From: Propionibacteriaceae bacterium
GTDB lineage: Bacteria > Actinomycetota > Actinomycetes > Propionibacteriales > Propionibacteriaceae
Assembly: GCA_031285845.1 (NCBI GenBank)
Contig: JAITVK010000007.1
Location: 62,001 to 126,000, forward strand
Reading direction: 5' to 3'
Length of the DNA stretch: 64,000 bases
The notes beneath the pieces are model-generated. The model saw nothing but the letters and a program-made list of their open reading frames with translations. It was not told where the DNA came from and did no database searches. Shown one piece after another: positions 37,431-49,072 of this stretch. Position numbers and translations under genes: made by a program. Every line of letters starts with the position of its first letter. The first letter of the stretch is position 1.

Positions 37431-38645
37431 TCACACGTCGCGACGATACGTCACGATGAACGCGATCACCAGGGCGACGGCCGCCCAAACGCCGAGAACT
37501 CCGATGCCTTCCCACGGTCCCAAGATGGCGCCGGGCTGCGGCTGAGACTGTGTCACCATACTTCCGGCGGTTGTCGGCAGGAAGGACTGGGCGTCGACCA
37601 GAGTCTTGCGCCAGCCGGTGGTTTCTCCGCCTCCAAGCGCGGCGGAAGAGATGAAGGACATGATCATCGGCAGCACCACGACGCATCCCACCGACACCCC
37701 GATGCCCGCGGCCGAGGAACGAAGAATCGCTCCTAATCCGAAGCACAGCCAGGCGATGAGAATCATCTCGATGATGAATCCGCCGAGGATGCGCCAACTG
37801 GTCGGCGAGTTCAGTGTCAGATCCACTCCGATCGACTGTCTCAGGATCAGATAGCTCAGCGCCCATGACGCGGCCAGTGATACCGCGAACACGACCGCGC
37901 CGGTGACAGCCAGGACGATCATTTTCGTGACCAACATCATGGCCCGTCTGGGGACGACGACCAAGGTCGACCGGATCATGCCGGATGAGTACTCATTGGC
38001 GATGATCAACACCGCCAACACGATGAAGATCAGCTCACCCAAGAAACTGGTGGCCGAGGTGACCAGCTCGGACAGCATCCCGAACACGCCCGGCTTCAAC
38101 TCGACGTCCATCATGGGACCGGTCTGGCCCACGCCAGCGTTACGCATCTGAGTCTCGGCCAGTCGTATCATGGATGTCGCGAAGACACAGATCCCCACGT
38201 TGACCACGACCAAGCAGGCGAGAATCCACCAGGTGGATCGAATGGAGAACAGCTTGATCCACTCGGAGCGGAGGACCCCAAAGAAGGACAAGTGGGGCGT
38301 ACGGCGGGTCTTCGTGGCCACAGGAGTCGACTGGTCAGCAGCGGGCTGGTCGGAGTCAGACGCCGGTACGGAGTCAGCCGCCGTCGGCTCATCAGCCGCG
38401 GCGACAGCGCCGGATGGTGTGACCGCTGAGGCATCCACGGCCGCTGACGTCGCCGTTTCAGTCAGTGAAACCTCTGGCGTCACCGAGGTGGGGCTGGGCG
38501 ACGCGGTGTCGGAACCAGTCGGCGCGGTCTGTGGATGAGTCGGCGCGCCGCCCGGGTCGGTCGTGGCCACCGAGGGCTCCGGTTGGTTTGGCGCGCCCGC
38601 TTGAGCCTCAGCGTTCGCCACGGGATCGGACTTCGACATCGACAT
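37431..38645 (-). CDS. ABC-2-type transporter permease with long acidic N-terminus
   Basis: The 404 residues have an N-terminal region of about 120 residues that is Pro/Thr/Ser/Ala/Asp rich and presumably disordered. Six hydrophobic segments follow: WWILACLVVVNVGICVF, FLGELIFIVLAVLIIANEYSSGMIRSTL, VLAVTGAVVFAVSLAASWALSYLI and others, ending in VLGVWAAVALVIAFIVTY. The pattern is that of ABC-2 exporter permeases. Its ATG at 38645 shares a base with the ATPase stop (TGATG) and has GGAGG four bases upstream; GTG 38648 and ATG 38639 are alternatives. Confidence 0.9.
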   Translation of the reverse strand: MSMSKSDPVANAEAQAGAPNQPEPSVATTDPGGAPTHPQTAPTGSDTASPSPTSVTPEVSLTETATSAAVDASAVTPSGAVAAADEPTAADSVPASDSDQPAADQSTPVATKTRRTPHLSFFGVLRSEWIKLFSIRSTWWILACLVVVNVGICVFATSMIRLAETQMRNAGVGQTGPMMDVELKPGVFGMLSELVTSATSFLGELIFIVLAVLIIANEYSSGMIRSTLVVVPRRAMMLVTKMIVLAVTGAVVFAVSLAASWALSYLILRQSIGVDLTLNSPTSWRILGGFIIEMILIAWLCFGLGAILRSSAAGIGVSVGCVVVLPMIMSFISSAALGGGETTGWRKTLVDAQSFLPTTAGSMVTQSQPQPGAILGPWEGIGVLGVWAAVALVIAFIVTYRRDV

Positions 38646-39781
38646 CACTCCTCCACCCAGGCCCGACGTGGTTTCGCCGCGGGCTCGTCATCGGGCGGAC
38701 CGGCCTCGTCGCGACCGTCGCTCGGCAGCTCGGCGTCGCCCCTAGCGGCATTGGCCGGGTTGTGTTCGGCAATCGCCGCGAGCTGATCTGCCGGCACGAA
38801 CTCGCGCGGCGCGGACTGTTGGCCCACAACACCGGGCGAACTGGTGACAGCCTTCGGCTCCGCACCTGAAGGACGGTCGCTGACCTGGAACTCGACTGAC
38901 GAGTCGGTCAACTCCATGTAGACGTCCTCCAGCGCTCGCTGAACGCTGGTCAGTTCATGCAGAACCCATCCCTGATAAGCGGCTTCCTCGCCGACAGATG
39001 CGGCCGACCAGCCTTTGATCGTGACCACCCCTGGCTCGGTCGACTCGACCGCGTACCCACGACTGGTGGCAGCTTCAGCGATTTGGGTGACGTTGTTGGG
39101 AGAACGCACCTTCGTCACGACACCTGAAGCGCGCTGAATCAGGTCGCTCATGGCCGTGTCGGCGAGCAGGTGACCTCGACCGATGATCACCACTCGATCA
39201 GCGCTCAGCGCCATCTCGCTCATCAAGTGACTCGACACCAACACCGTACGACCTTGTCCAGCCAGGTATCTCATCAGGTTGCGGACCCAGAGGACTCCTT
39301 CGGGATCCAAGCCGTTGACCGGCTCGTCCAGCACGAGAACCTCAGGATCGCCCAGCAGAGCGCCAGCCAAACCGAGCCGCTGTTGCATGCCCAAAGAGAA
39401 GCCACCCGCCCGCTTGCCCGCCACCGATTCAAGCCCGACCAACCCGATGACCTCGTCGACCCGCTTGGTGGAGATTCCATGGGTGGCGGCCAGGGCGCGC
39501 AGATGACTGCGGGCCGTACGCCCCGGATGGACTGAGCGCCCATCCAACAGCGCTCCGACTAGCGTCATCGGAGCCTTCGATGACACAAAAGCCTCGCCGT
39601 TGACAAGGGCTCGGCCCGAGTTCGGACGATCCAAGCCAAGGATCAGACGCATCGTCGTGGACTTGCCGGCGCCGTTGGGCCCCAAAAACCCCGTGACCAT
39701 CCCCGGAAGCACGCGAAAACTCAGATTGTCGACAGCCGTCTTGTCGCCGAATCTCTTCGTCAGTCCTTCAGCGTCAATCAT
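38645..39781 (-). CDS. ABC transporter ATP-binding protein (ABC-2 exporter class)
   Basis: The 378 residues contain Walker A GPNGAGKST, the Q-loop region LVGALLDGRSVHPGRTARSHL, signature FSLGMQQRLGLAGAL, Walker B VLVLDEPVNGLD and H-loop VSSHLMSEMALSADRVV, all typical of the drug/bacitracin exporter class. A non-conserved C-terminal extension of about 80 residues is Pro/Ala/Glu rich. ATG 39781 follows GGGAGG by eight bases; the frame also opens at a TTG three codons earlier. It is translationally coupled to its permease. Confidence 0.94.
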   Translation of the reverse strand: MIDAEGLTKRFGDKTAVDNLSFRVLPGMVTGFLGPNGAGKSTTMRLILGLDRPNSGRALVNGEAFVSSKAPMTLVGALLDGRSVHPGRTARSHLRALAATHGISTKRVDEVIGLVGLESVAGKRAGGFSLGMQQRLGLAGALLGDPEVLVLDEPVNGLDPEGVLWVRNLMRYLAGQGRTVLVSSHLMSEMALSADRVVIIGRGHLLADTAMSDLIQRASGVVTKVRSPNNVTQIAEAATSRGYAVESTEPGVVTIKGWSAASVGEEAAYQGWVLHELTSVQRALEDVYMELTDSSVEFQVSDRPSGAEPKAVTSSPGVVGQQSAPREFVPADQLAAIAEHNPANAARGDAELPSDGRDEAGPPDDEPAAKPRRAWVEE

Positions 39782-39880
39782 TCCCAACACCTCCCCTGGC
39801 GGGCTCTTCTCTATCGTACGCCTGTCTTGCGCTTTCGCGGCAATGTCACCATATTAACGAACACTGAAGGGTTATTGTTT

Positions 39881-40705
39881 TCATGAGATCAGGTGGGGGA
39901 ACCACCGATTCAACTCCGAAACGACACCACCATCGTCGAACCCGGCGGTCACCACGTCGGCGGCGGCACGAACCTCCTTCGGCGCGTCGCCCAAAGCCAC
40001 ACCGCGTCCAGACCACTCCAACAAGGCCATGTCATTGTACGAGTCGCCGAAGGCGAGCACATCACCCGGATCGACCCCGATCCTCTTCGCGACGATCGCC
40101 AAACCCTGGGCCTTGTCCGCCCCATTGGCGACGATGTCGATCCACGTGTCACCCGAGCGGAAACTGGTCAGCCCACGAAGATCCAGACCGGCGACCAGGA
40201 CGTCGAAATCAGCCCGCGAAGCGCCAGGATCGCTCAAGATCACTCGTGGCACCGGGCGGGAGGCGACCTCACCCAAGCCGACGACGCTGGTGCGACCATG
40301 CAGCTCGTACGCGCCGGGAGGAAAAGGCCGCGACACACAGTAGCCTTGACCGAAGTCTTCGACCGCCATGACCACGCTCGGATGATCGGCGATGGCCGCC
40401 GCGATCGGCCCCGGGTCGAAACTGACGGTGTGCAACACTTCCAGCGGCGGGTAAGTGACCACCATCGCGCCGTTGCTGCAGACACAATACTGATGCTCCA
40501 GCCCCAACTGATCCAAGATGAGTCGAGCTGACAACCAGGCCCGCCCGGTGTCGAGCACCACCGGGATCCCGGCCGAGTCGATCGACTTCAACGCCTCGAC
40601 GACCGCGAGAGGAACGATCCCGTGCTCGTCGGCGATCGTGCCATCGGCGTCGACGACGACAAGACGCGGTCGCCAGCCCGGCTGATCCGATGGCCCTCCC
40701 GTCAC
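39881..40705 (-). CDS. HAD-superfamily phosphatase, Cof type
   Basis: Cytosolic phosphatase of 274 residues. Motif I VVVDADGTIADE carries the nucleophile and acid/base Asp pair. Motif II is in VVLDTGR, the Lys of motif III is near DKAQGLAIVAKRIG, and motif IV is VLAFGDSYNDMALLEWSG. The cap between them is of the Cof class, which acts on sugar phosphates or cofactors. The start is GTG 40705, overlapping the stop of the small gene upstream by four bases. Confidence 0.93.
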   Translation of the reverse strand: MTGGPSDQPGWRPRLVVVDADGTIADEHGIVPLAVVEALKSIDSAGIPVVLDTGRAWLSARLILDQLGLEHQYCVCSNGAMVVTYPPLEVLHTVSFDPGPIAAAIADHPSVVMAVEDFGQGYCVSRPFPPGAYELHGRTSVVGLGEVASRPVPRVILSDPGASRADFDVLVAGLDLRGLTSFRSGDTWIDIVANGADKAQGLAIVAKRIGVDPGDVLAFGDSYNDMALLEWSGRGVALGDAPKEVRAAADVVTAGFDDGGVVSELNRWFPHLIS

Positions 40706-40920
40706 GTCTCAGGCCGATGCAACGTCACGTACAAGTAGGCATAACCACTGGAGCCAGAATCGGGAGAGACGCTGACCACCGACCACCCACGCTCCTCCAT
40801 GGTCGATAAGAAGTCGTCCAGAGCGCCGTAAGCCTCGGCCTTGAAATCCGTGTCCGTCTCGGCCTTCTTAAAACGGTCGACGAAGGCCGACGCCAACACT
40901 CGAATCACCTTATACGCCAT
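40702..40920 (-). CDS. Small protein of unknown function (DUF4177-like pattern)
   Basis: The 72 residues start MAYKVIRVLASAFVDRFKKAE and end in a strand pattern ERGWSVVSVSPDSGSSGYAYLYVTLHRP, which resembles DUF4177-type small proteins (helix followed by GWxxVSV strands). I am not sure of the family. It overlaps the HAD gene by four bases and is 44 bp downstream of serS, so all three are probably cotranscribed. ATG follows AGGAGG closely. Confidence 0.8.
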   Translation of the reverse strand: MAYKVIRVLASAFVDRFKKAETDTDFKAEAYGALDDFLSTMEERGWSVVSVSPDSGSSGYAYLYVTLHRPET

Positions 40921-40964
40921 AGCGTTTCCTCCTTGTCAATACCTCTGTTCACGCAAGCCTCAGG

Positions 40965-42251
40965 TCAGGCCTGAGCCGCCTCGAGCGGTTCGAGCCGTTC
41001 CACACCGCCCATGTACGGCCGCAGCACTTCGGGGACGATGACCGAACCGTCGGGCTGTTGATTGTTCTCCAAAATCATGATGATCATCCGAGGCATCGCG
41101 CACAGAGTCCCATTGAGTGTGGCGACCGGGCCGACCCCATCGGCTCCACGGGCACGGATGTTCAAACGACGCGACTGGAACTGAGTGCAGTTCGACGTCG
41201 ACGTGATCTCACGGTATTTCTGCTGACTGGGCACCCAGCCGTAGCAGTCGTATTTCCTGGCCGCCGACAAGCCGAGATCGCCGGCGGCGACATCGAGGAC
41301 TTGGAAGGGGATGCCCAGCGAAGCGATGAAATCCTTCTCATGGCCCAACAGCCGTTGATGCTCGGCCACCGAGTCTTCCACTCGGCAATAGGTGAACATC
41401 TCCACCTTGTCGAACCAGTGGACCCGGAAGATCCCCCGGGTGTCCTTGCCGTACGACCCGGCCTCACGCCGAAAACAAGGCGAATAGCCCATGTAACGCA
41501 ACGGAAGGTGATCGGCGTCAAGGATCTCGTTCATGTGGTACGCCGCCAAGGCGACCTCTGACGTGCCGACGAGATACTGGTCGTCGGCGGGAAGATAATA
41601 CACATCTTGGGCCGCCTGGCCGAGAAAACCGGTGCCCTCCATCGCCTCAGGCTTGACCAGCGCCGGGACCAACATCGGTGTCAACCCCCACTGAACCGCC
41701 TTCGACACGGCGTACTGAGTCAAGGCGAGTTCGAGCAACGCCCCCGGGCCCCGCAAAACATAGAAGCGCGAACCCGAGATCTTCGTTCCGCGTTCCATGT
41801 CGATCCCGCCGATCAACTCACCCAGCTCCAGATGATCGCGGGGGGTGAAGCCCTCGGCGGCGAAGTCGCGCGGCGTGCCGTGAGTCTCAACAACGACGAA
41901 ATCGTCCTCACCACCGCGAGGGACATCGGGGAACACCGGATTCGGAAGCAGCATCATCAGCTCCGTGAAACGCGCCTCGGCCACTCCAGAGCCAGCCTCG
42001 GCCTGTTTGACCTCCTCGGCCAGCGAACGGGCTTTGGCGAGCAGTTCCGGACGGGTCTGGTCGGTGGCCTGAGCGACCTCACGCCCCAACTGCTTTTGCT
42101 CAGCGCGCAAGTTCTCGAACGTCGCGATGGCTGCTCGACGATCCTCGTCGGCTTCGATCAACTGGTCGATCAGCTCCGGCGACTCCCCCCGGGCCTCCTG
42201 AGAGCGTTTCAAGCCATCCGGGTCAGTACGAAGCAGTCGTGGGTCAATCAT
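40965..42251 (-). CDS. serS: Seryl-tRNA synthetase
   Basis: Class II synthetase charging tRNA-Ser (and tRNA-Sec). The 428 residues include an N-terminal coiled-coil arm (about 25-105), then motif 2 [34 protein letters not shown] with catalytic Arg, and motif 3 with [18 protein letters not shown] [17 protein letters not shown] and [22 protein letters not shown] 42251 was chosen because [18 protein letters not shown] is the conserved start. It has no Shine-Dalgarno; TAAACT ends seven bases upstream, which suggests a leaderless message. Confidence 0.98.
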   Translation of the reverse strand: MIDPRLLRTDPDGLKRSQEARGESPELIDQLIEADEDRRAAIATFENLRAEQKQLGREVAQATDQTRPELLAKARSLAEEVKQAEAGSGVAEARFTELMMLLPNPVFPDVPRGGEDDFVVVETHGTPRDFAAEGFTPRDHLELGELIGGIDMERGTKISGSRFYVLRGPGALLELALTQYAVSKAVQWGLTPMLVPALVKPEAMEGTGFLGQAAQDVYYLPADDQYLVGTSEVALAAYHMNEILDADHLPLRYMGYSPCFRREAGSYGKDTRGIFRVHWFDKVEMFTYCRVEDSVAEHQRLLGHEKDFIASLGIPFQVLDVAAGDLGLSAARKYDCYGWVPSQQKYREITSTSNCTQFQSRRLNIRARGADGVGPVATLNGTLCAMPRMIIMILENNQQPDGSVIVPEVLRPYMGGVERLEPLEAAQA

Positions 42252-42258
42252 GGGGTGA

Positions 42259-42264
42259 AGTTTA
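42259..42264 (-). promoter_or_regulatory. Candidate -10 box of leaderless serS
   Basis: TAAACT on the minus strand, seven bases before ATG 42251 with TCACCCC between. The -35 is not obvious. Confidence 0.4.
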
Positions 42265-42360
42265 CTAGCAACCACTGACAACCTGGAGGGCCATCCATGA
42301 ATCCCTCGTTGACATGGCGTTTCATCCGGCGTATCGAACGAGACTTCGACACCCACACAC

Positions 42361-42399
42361 GTCAGTGGCCCCGGTTCTCAATGAACCGGGGCCACTGAC
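42361..42399 (-). terminator. Strong hairpin between mutB and serS
   Basis: Perfect 17-bp stem (GTCAGTGGCCCCGGTTC and its complement) with a five-base loop, 111 bp after the mutB stop. It should end the mutAB transcript and makes a separate serS promoter necessary. Confidence 0.85.
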
Positions 42400-42403
42400 A
42401 AGC

Positions 42404-42509
42404 AGGTCACTTCACATTCGCGAGCAACTTCTCATCCACCCCACAAAGTGTCCTCGCCTACGGCTGCGGTACTTTGCGGGGACCCCGAAGTGGGGCCCGA
42501 TGGAAGAGG

Positions 42510-42536
<27 letters not shown>
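42404..42536 (-). repeat. 30-bp direct repeat: ghost copy of the mutB 3' end
   Basis: Positions 42404-42433 repeat 42507-42536 with a single C/G difference. The right copy is the last codons and stop of mutB (encoding [12 protein letters not shown]); the left copy, 103 bp further downstream, would read EKLLANVK-stop in the same orientation. It looks like a relic of a local duplication. Confidence 0.8.
42439..42481 (-). other. Imperfect stem-loop between the two repeat copies
   Basis: Arms CCCCACAAAGT and ACTTTGCGGGG pair with one G-U mismatch around a 21-base GC-rich loop; a further ACCCC/GGGGC pairing follows. It may be part of a dispersed intergenic element. Confidence 0.45.
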
Positions 42537-44662
<2,126 letters not shown>

Positions 44663-44666
<4 letters not shown>

Positions 44667-46540
44667 TTGGCAACCCCCAAACGGTTCAGAGTGTCGGTCA
44701 GGAAGGCAACGACATCCATGCCGTCGAAGATCTCGCCATCGATCAGGGCGTCGGCGCGCTCGTCACCGATCTCCTGCTTGCGTCCGGCGATCCACACCGT
44801 CAACCCGGCGTCCTTGGCCGCTTGGGCGGCGTCGATCGCTTGAGCGGCGTAAACCTTGCCCGACGACGCCAAGATGACCATCCCGGCGCCCTGCTTGGCC
44901 GCTTCGGCCACGATCTGGTCGGGTGCGGGCCCCTCGATCTCGGGGAAATCCACCCCGCCGACCAGCAGCAGGTTGGTGGTGAATTGCTCACGCGGCCCGA
45001 AGTCGCGCCGCGACCCCAAGCACGCCAACAACACGGTCGGTTTGCGACCCGTGCTGGCTTCCCACGCCCTGGAACGATCCCGCAAACCTTCGAAGACTTC
45101 CGAGTCACGATGGATCGTCAAACCGGCACGCTTGACGCCAGCCGGGCGGGCGATGAAGTCAGTCAGCGGCTCCTCGTTCTGCTTGGGGAACATCGACACC
45201 CCAGTCAGCGGCAACTTGCGGGTGGCCAGTCGCTTGGCCCGCTCGGTCGCGGTCTGGTCGATCCACTGGGCGACCAGGGATCCGGTCAACGCCTGGGACA
45301 TGCCACCGCCGGCCTCGATCTGCTGGACGCGCTCCCACGCCTTGGTCGCGATCTGTTCAGTCAACGCTTCGAAGACCCAGGCCCCACCGGCCGGATCCTT
45401 GACCGCGCCGACATGAGACTCTTCAGCGGTCAGCAACTGAATGTTGCGAGCGATCCGACGAGAGAACGTGGTCGGCAGGCCGTACGCCGTGTCATGCGGC
45501 AACACCGTCATGACCTCTGCGCCGCCGACACCGGCCGAGAAGGTCCCGATCGTGGCGCGCAACAAGTTGACCCACGGATCGTCCTTGGTCAAGACACGTC
45601 CGCTGGTCACCGCGTGCTGAATCGCGCCGCGATGATCTTCGTCCACCTCCAAGACCTCGCCGACTCGGGCCCACAAGCGCCGCAGCGCCCGCAGCCGAGC
45701 GATGGTGAGGAACTCGTCGGCGGTCGCGGAGACCCGGAACAGGATCTGATCGAACGCGGCGGTCGGGGACACGCCAGCGTCGACGAGCACGCGTACGTAT
45801 TCGATGCCCGTGGCGATGGCGAAAGCCAATTGGTCGACGTCGCCAGCCCCAGCGTTGTCGTAGACCGTGGCGTCCACGCTGAGCGCGCGCAGCCGCGGAT
45901 AGACCTCAGCTTTGGCGACCCACTCGGCCAGATGATCGGTCATCCACCCGGTGATCTCACTGGCGTCGGTCACACCGATCACGGCGGCCGCCCCGATCGG
46001 ATCCAGTCCAAGACCGCCAACCGGATCGGTGGCGTCCTTGGACGTCAACCAGTCCAGCAGCGCCTGAGCCGCTTTGGACTGCTCGTCGACCGATGACACA
46101 TAGACCGCGGCGGCGTCGGGGTCGACCCGATCCAACACAGCGGCCACATCTTTGGCGGCGACGGCGTCAGAATCGACCCGCAACCACACACCGGTTCCCC
46201 CGGCGCTCAGATCGTCGCCGATCGCCTTGGTCGTACGCGCGACGTCCCCATCCTCATGCAATTGGGCGACGATCCAGGCCGACTCACCAGGCAGCTCGGA
46301 ACCACGCGTGAACGGGGTCTGGGCCGGATAACCGACGACCTGGTCGGCGGGCTTGAGGTAAAGCGGGTCGATCTCGATGCCATCCACAGTCCGGGTGGTC
46401 AACCGTTTCATCGCTTGCTCGATGGTCAACTCCGACCCCGGCGGGCGCTTCCGATTCAGTGCTTTGAGAACTTCACGCTCCCATTGCTCACGTGTGGGGG
46501 TGGGAAAATCACCCGCCAGCACCATCCGTTCGTCTGTCAT
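44663..46540 (-). CDS. mutA: Methylmalonyl-CoA mutase small (beta) subunit
   Basis: Non-catalytic partner of MutB, 625 residues. It has the same two-domain plan: a barrel with [27 protein letters not shown] and [16 protein letters not shown] [30 protein letters not shown], then a degenerate cobalamin domain. The latter lacks the DxHxxG ligand motif, having [16 protein letters not shown] instead, as is normal for MutA. ATG 46540 follows AGGGAG. It is the first gene of a mutAB operon; no mutase chaperone gene is nearby. Confidence 0.97.
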
Positions 46541-46727
46541 AGAACTCCCTTCCAGGGTTGTGCGGCCTGCGGTTGTCGCTTCGGACCAGGGCGCGCGTTT
46601 TCGGTGTCAAAGCGACGCGTCTGGTCTTACCCTATCGCGTTTGACGAAACCGACGACGCGGTGGGTCCCGCCCTGACACGTGGCCAACCCCGGTGACCAC
46701 CGGTCCAGACGCAGTGCGCCCCAAGGA

Positions 46728-46964
46728 TCAGTGGAAGTACGGAATGATCAGGTACAAACCGCCGAGCACGATGACACCCATCACACCCATCAACACCCAG
46801 CCCACGGCTTTGCGCGAACGAGTCGGTTGCTCGGAGTCGGTTGCCGGAGTCCAAAACCAGTTGGCCAAACTCATCAGTCCGGCGATCGCGGCCGAAGCCA
46901 CGATCGTCACCACCGTGACTTGCAGCAGCGCCCACCAATCGACGCCGATCATCAGGTTGGTCAT
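46728..46964 (-). CDS. Small membrane protein linked to the phosphate transporter
   Basis: The 78 residues have two predicted helices (WWALLQVTVVTIVASAAIAGLMSL and AVGWVLMGVMGVIVLGGLYLIIPYF) joined by a hydrophilic, proline-containing loop TPATDSEQPTRSRK. Start ATG 46964 is one base after the stop of the Pit gene, with GAGGAGAGC inside pit as ribosome binding site. I do not recognise the family. The tight linkage suggests an accessory subunit of the transporter. Confidence 0.85.
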   Translation of the reverse strand: MTNLMIGVDWWALLQVTVVTIVASAAIAGLMSLANWFWTPATDSEQPTRSRKAVGWVLMGVMGVIVLGGLYLIIPYFH

Positions 46965-46965
46965 G

Positions 46966-48306
46966 TCACTGCTCTCCTCGGCGTGGGCGACGCGGATGAA
47001 GGCTCTTCGGCGGAGCTTTCTTCTTCTTCGGCTTCTTCAGCTTGGTCAGACGCAGTGGCGTGGTCGCCATCGGGTGATTGGCCAACTTCTGCGGCAGCGG
47101 CGGAACGAATGGGTTCGGGATCGGACTGGTCTGGGTCGTCAAGGCCGCCTTGGCCAACACCTTGACCTCGCTGGAATCGTTGACGTTCTCCGAGGAGACA
47201 TGGTTGCGTGAGGCCACGATCTTGATCGTCAGCGCGCAAACCACCAGAACCACCAACACCGCCACGAAACCCCACGCGCCCTGATGGGCCAACCAGGCGG
47301 CGCCAGCCCCGACAAGCGCGGCCGCAGGCAGAGTCAACAGCCAAGCCACCAGCATCCGACCGGCGGTGTGCCAACGAACCTCACCAGGGGTGCGCGCCAG
47401 ACCGGTTCCCATGACCGCCCCGGACACCACGTGGGTGGTCGACAAGCCGAACCCCAGATGTGAGGACGCCAGAATGGCGGACATCGAAGCGGTCTCGGCC
47501 GCGAAGCCTTGCGGCGACTCGATATCGGCCATGCCCTTGCCCATCGTCCGCATGATGCGCCAGCCTCCGGAGTACGTGCCTGCGGCGATCGCCAGACCAG
47601 CCAACAGGATGACCCACCAATGCGGCGAGGTGCCCGGTTCCTGGCTCCACCAGGTGATCTGACCGGGATGGGTCTCCCGCATCGACAGCGTCGCGGCGAC
47701 CAGAACCAACGTGATGATGCCCATAGTCTTCTGACCGTCGGAGGTCCCATGGGCCAACGCGACCAGCAGAGAGGACACCCGCTGAGCCATCCGATAGCGT
47801 CGCTTGGCGCCCTTGGGCGCGTTGTGCTCGCCATGGTAGGCGATCTTCGTGCCGATATACGACGCCACACCCGCGACGAAAGGTGCGACCAGCGCGGGCA
47901 GCAGGATCTTCGAGGTCACGACGGAGAAATGGACGCCGGCCATTCCGGCTTGGATGAGCACAGCGCCGATCAACGCCCCAAAGATCGCGTGAGATGAGGA
48001 TGAGGGCAGGCCGAACAGCCAGGTCAAAAGATTCCACAGAATCGCGCCGACTAGAGCGGCGAACACCGTCTCGGGAGACACCAGCGAGTCGTCGACGATG
48101 CCCGAAGAGATGGTCTTGGCAACCTCGGTGGACAAGAACGCGCCCACCAAGTTCATGATCGCGGCCAGAGCCACCGCGATCTTCGGTTTGAAGGCGCCCG
48201 TCGCGACGGAAGTGGCCATGGCGTTGGCTGAGTCATGGAATCCGTTGGTGAAATCGAAGATCAAAGCGACGAGAATGACGATGGGAACGATGATCTCAGG
48301 AGACAT
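46966..48306 (-). CDS. pit: Low-affinity inorganic phosphate transporter (PiT family)
   Basis: Phosphate:cation symporter of 446 residues. Both PiT signature repeats are visible: FDFTNGFHDSANAMATSVATGAF with FGLPSSSSHAIFGALIGA in the N-half, and SLLVALAHGTSDGQKTMGIITL with FGLSTTHVVSGAVMGTGLA in the C-half. About ten helices are evident. The final 70 residues are a soluble Pro/Lys/Arg-rich tail, longer than usual. No PhoU-like regulator gene follows, as often found; a two-helix membrane protein follows instead. Confidence 0.95.
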   Translation of the reverse strand: MSPEIIVPIVILVALIFDFTNGFHDSANAMATSVATGAFKPKIAVALAAIMNLVGAFLSTEVAKTISSGIVDDSLVSPETVFAALVGAILWNLLTWLFGLPSSSSHAIFGALIGAVLIQAGMAGVHFSVVTSKILLPALVAPFVAGVASYIGTKIAYHGEHNAPKGAKRRYRMAQRVSSLLVALAHGTSDGQKTMGIITLVLVAATLSMRETHPGQITWWSQEPGTSPHWWVILLAGLAIAAGTYSGGWRIMRTMGKGMADIESPQGFAAETASMSAILASSHLGFGLSTTHVVSGAVMGTGLARTPGEVRWHTAGRMLVAWLLTLPAAALVGAGAAWLAHQGAWGFVAVLVVLVVCALTIKIVASRNHVSSENVNDSSEVKVLAKAALTTQTSPIPNPFVPPLPQKLANHPMATTPLRLTKLKKPKKKKAPPKSLHPRRPRRGEQ

Positions 48307-48343
48307 ACCGCACTCCGAGACGTTGGGTTTCGGTCACCTGGTG

Positions 48344-48372
48344 ATCATATCAACCGGCCACAACGGTGTCAT
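48344..48372 (-). promoter_or_regulatory. pit: Promoter of pit
   Basis: On the minus strand -35 ATGACA (48372-48367) and -10 TATGAT (48349-48344), 17 bp apart, near consensus. Predicted start about 31 bases before the pit ATG. Confidence 0.65.
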
Positions 48373-48463
48373 CCGACCCAGTCAGAGCCAGTTTTCATCG
48401 CCTCGAACCCGTGATGAGAGGGCTGCGCGGACCGTACGGCCCCCTGTTCTGTCGATCAACCGA

Positions 48464-49024
48464 TCAGTTGTTCCATGACAAGACCGCAGACCAGCCCTGG
48501 TCGTCACCCAGAACAGAAACACTGGCTGTGTCTAGGACAAATGATCCTCCGTAGCGGATATCCAACCCGATCCAGCACAAGGCCAACACCCGCAGAGCAT
48601 GACCATGCGAAAAACACATGACCCTTTCAGCGCCTGAGTCGCGCACTCGCTGGGCCACACCCGACAAGCGCTCCACCACCTGCTCCGGTGTCTCGCCACC
48701 AGGCACGGCGTGATCCCAAATTCGCCAGCCTGGCACGATCTGGTGGATCTGGTCGGCGGTCAGCCCTTCGAAATCGCCGTAAAACCACTCTGCCAATCGC
48801 TCGTCGACTTCAGCGTCGCCGAATCCTGCCAACTCAGCGGTGTGGCGAGCCCTCAGGCGCGGCGAGGTCAGAACCAGATCGAAGTCACCCGGATTGAGCC
48901 GAGTCTTCAAAGCCGCGGCTTGTTCGCGACCGACCGCAGTCAGGTCGACGTCGGTCACCGAGGTGTATTGGCCAGTACGGCTCCAGGCCGTCTCACCATG
49001 ACGCACGAGGTAGAGCTCAGTCAT
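48464..49024 (-). CDS. Histidine phosphatase (phosphoglycerate mutase-like) family protein
   Basis: The 186 residues have the phospho-histidine motif LVRHGETAWSRTGQYTS near the N-terminus (RHG), the second arginine in SPRLRARHTAELAG, Glu in AEWFYGDFEGL and the second catalytic His in MCFSHGHALRVLALCWIG. This is the small phosphatase branch acting on sugar phosphates or similar metabolites rather than glycolytic mutase. It is 48 bp downstream of the orphan binding-protein gene. Confidence 0.94.
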   Translation of the reverse strand: MTELYLVRHGETAWSRTGQYTSVTDVDLTAVGREQAAALKTRLNPGDFDLVLTSPRLRARHTAELAGFGDAEVDERLAEWFYGDFEGLTADQIHQIVPGWRIWDHAVPGGETPEQVVERLSGVAQRVRDSGAERVMCFSHGHALRVLALCWIGLDIRYGGSFVLDTASVSVLGDDQGWSAVLSWNN

Positions 49025-49072
49025 GGGCCAACCCTATCGTCACCACCGTCGTCGGCGTCGCCGACCGGTCGC

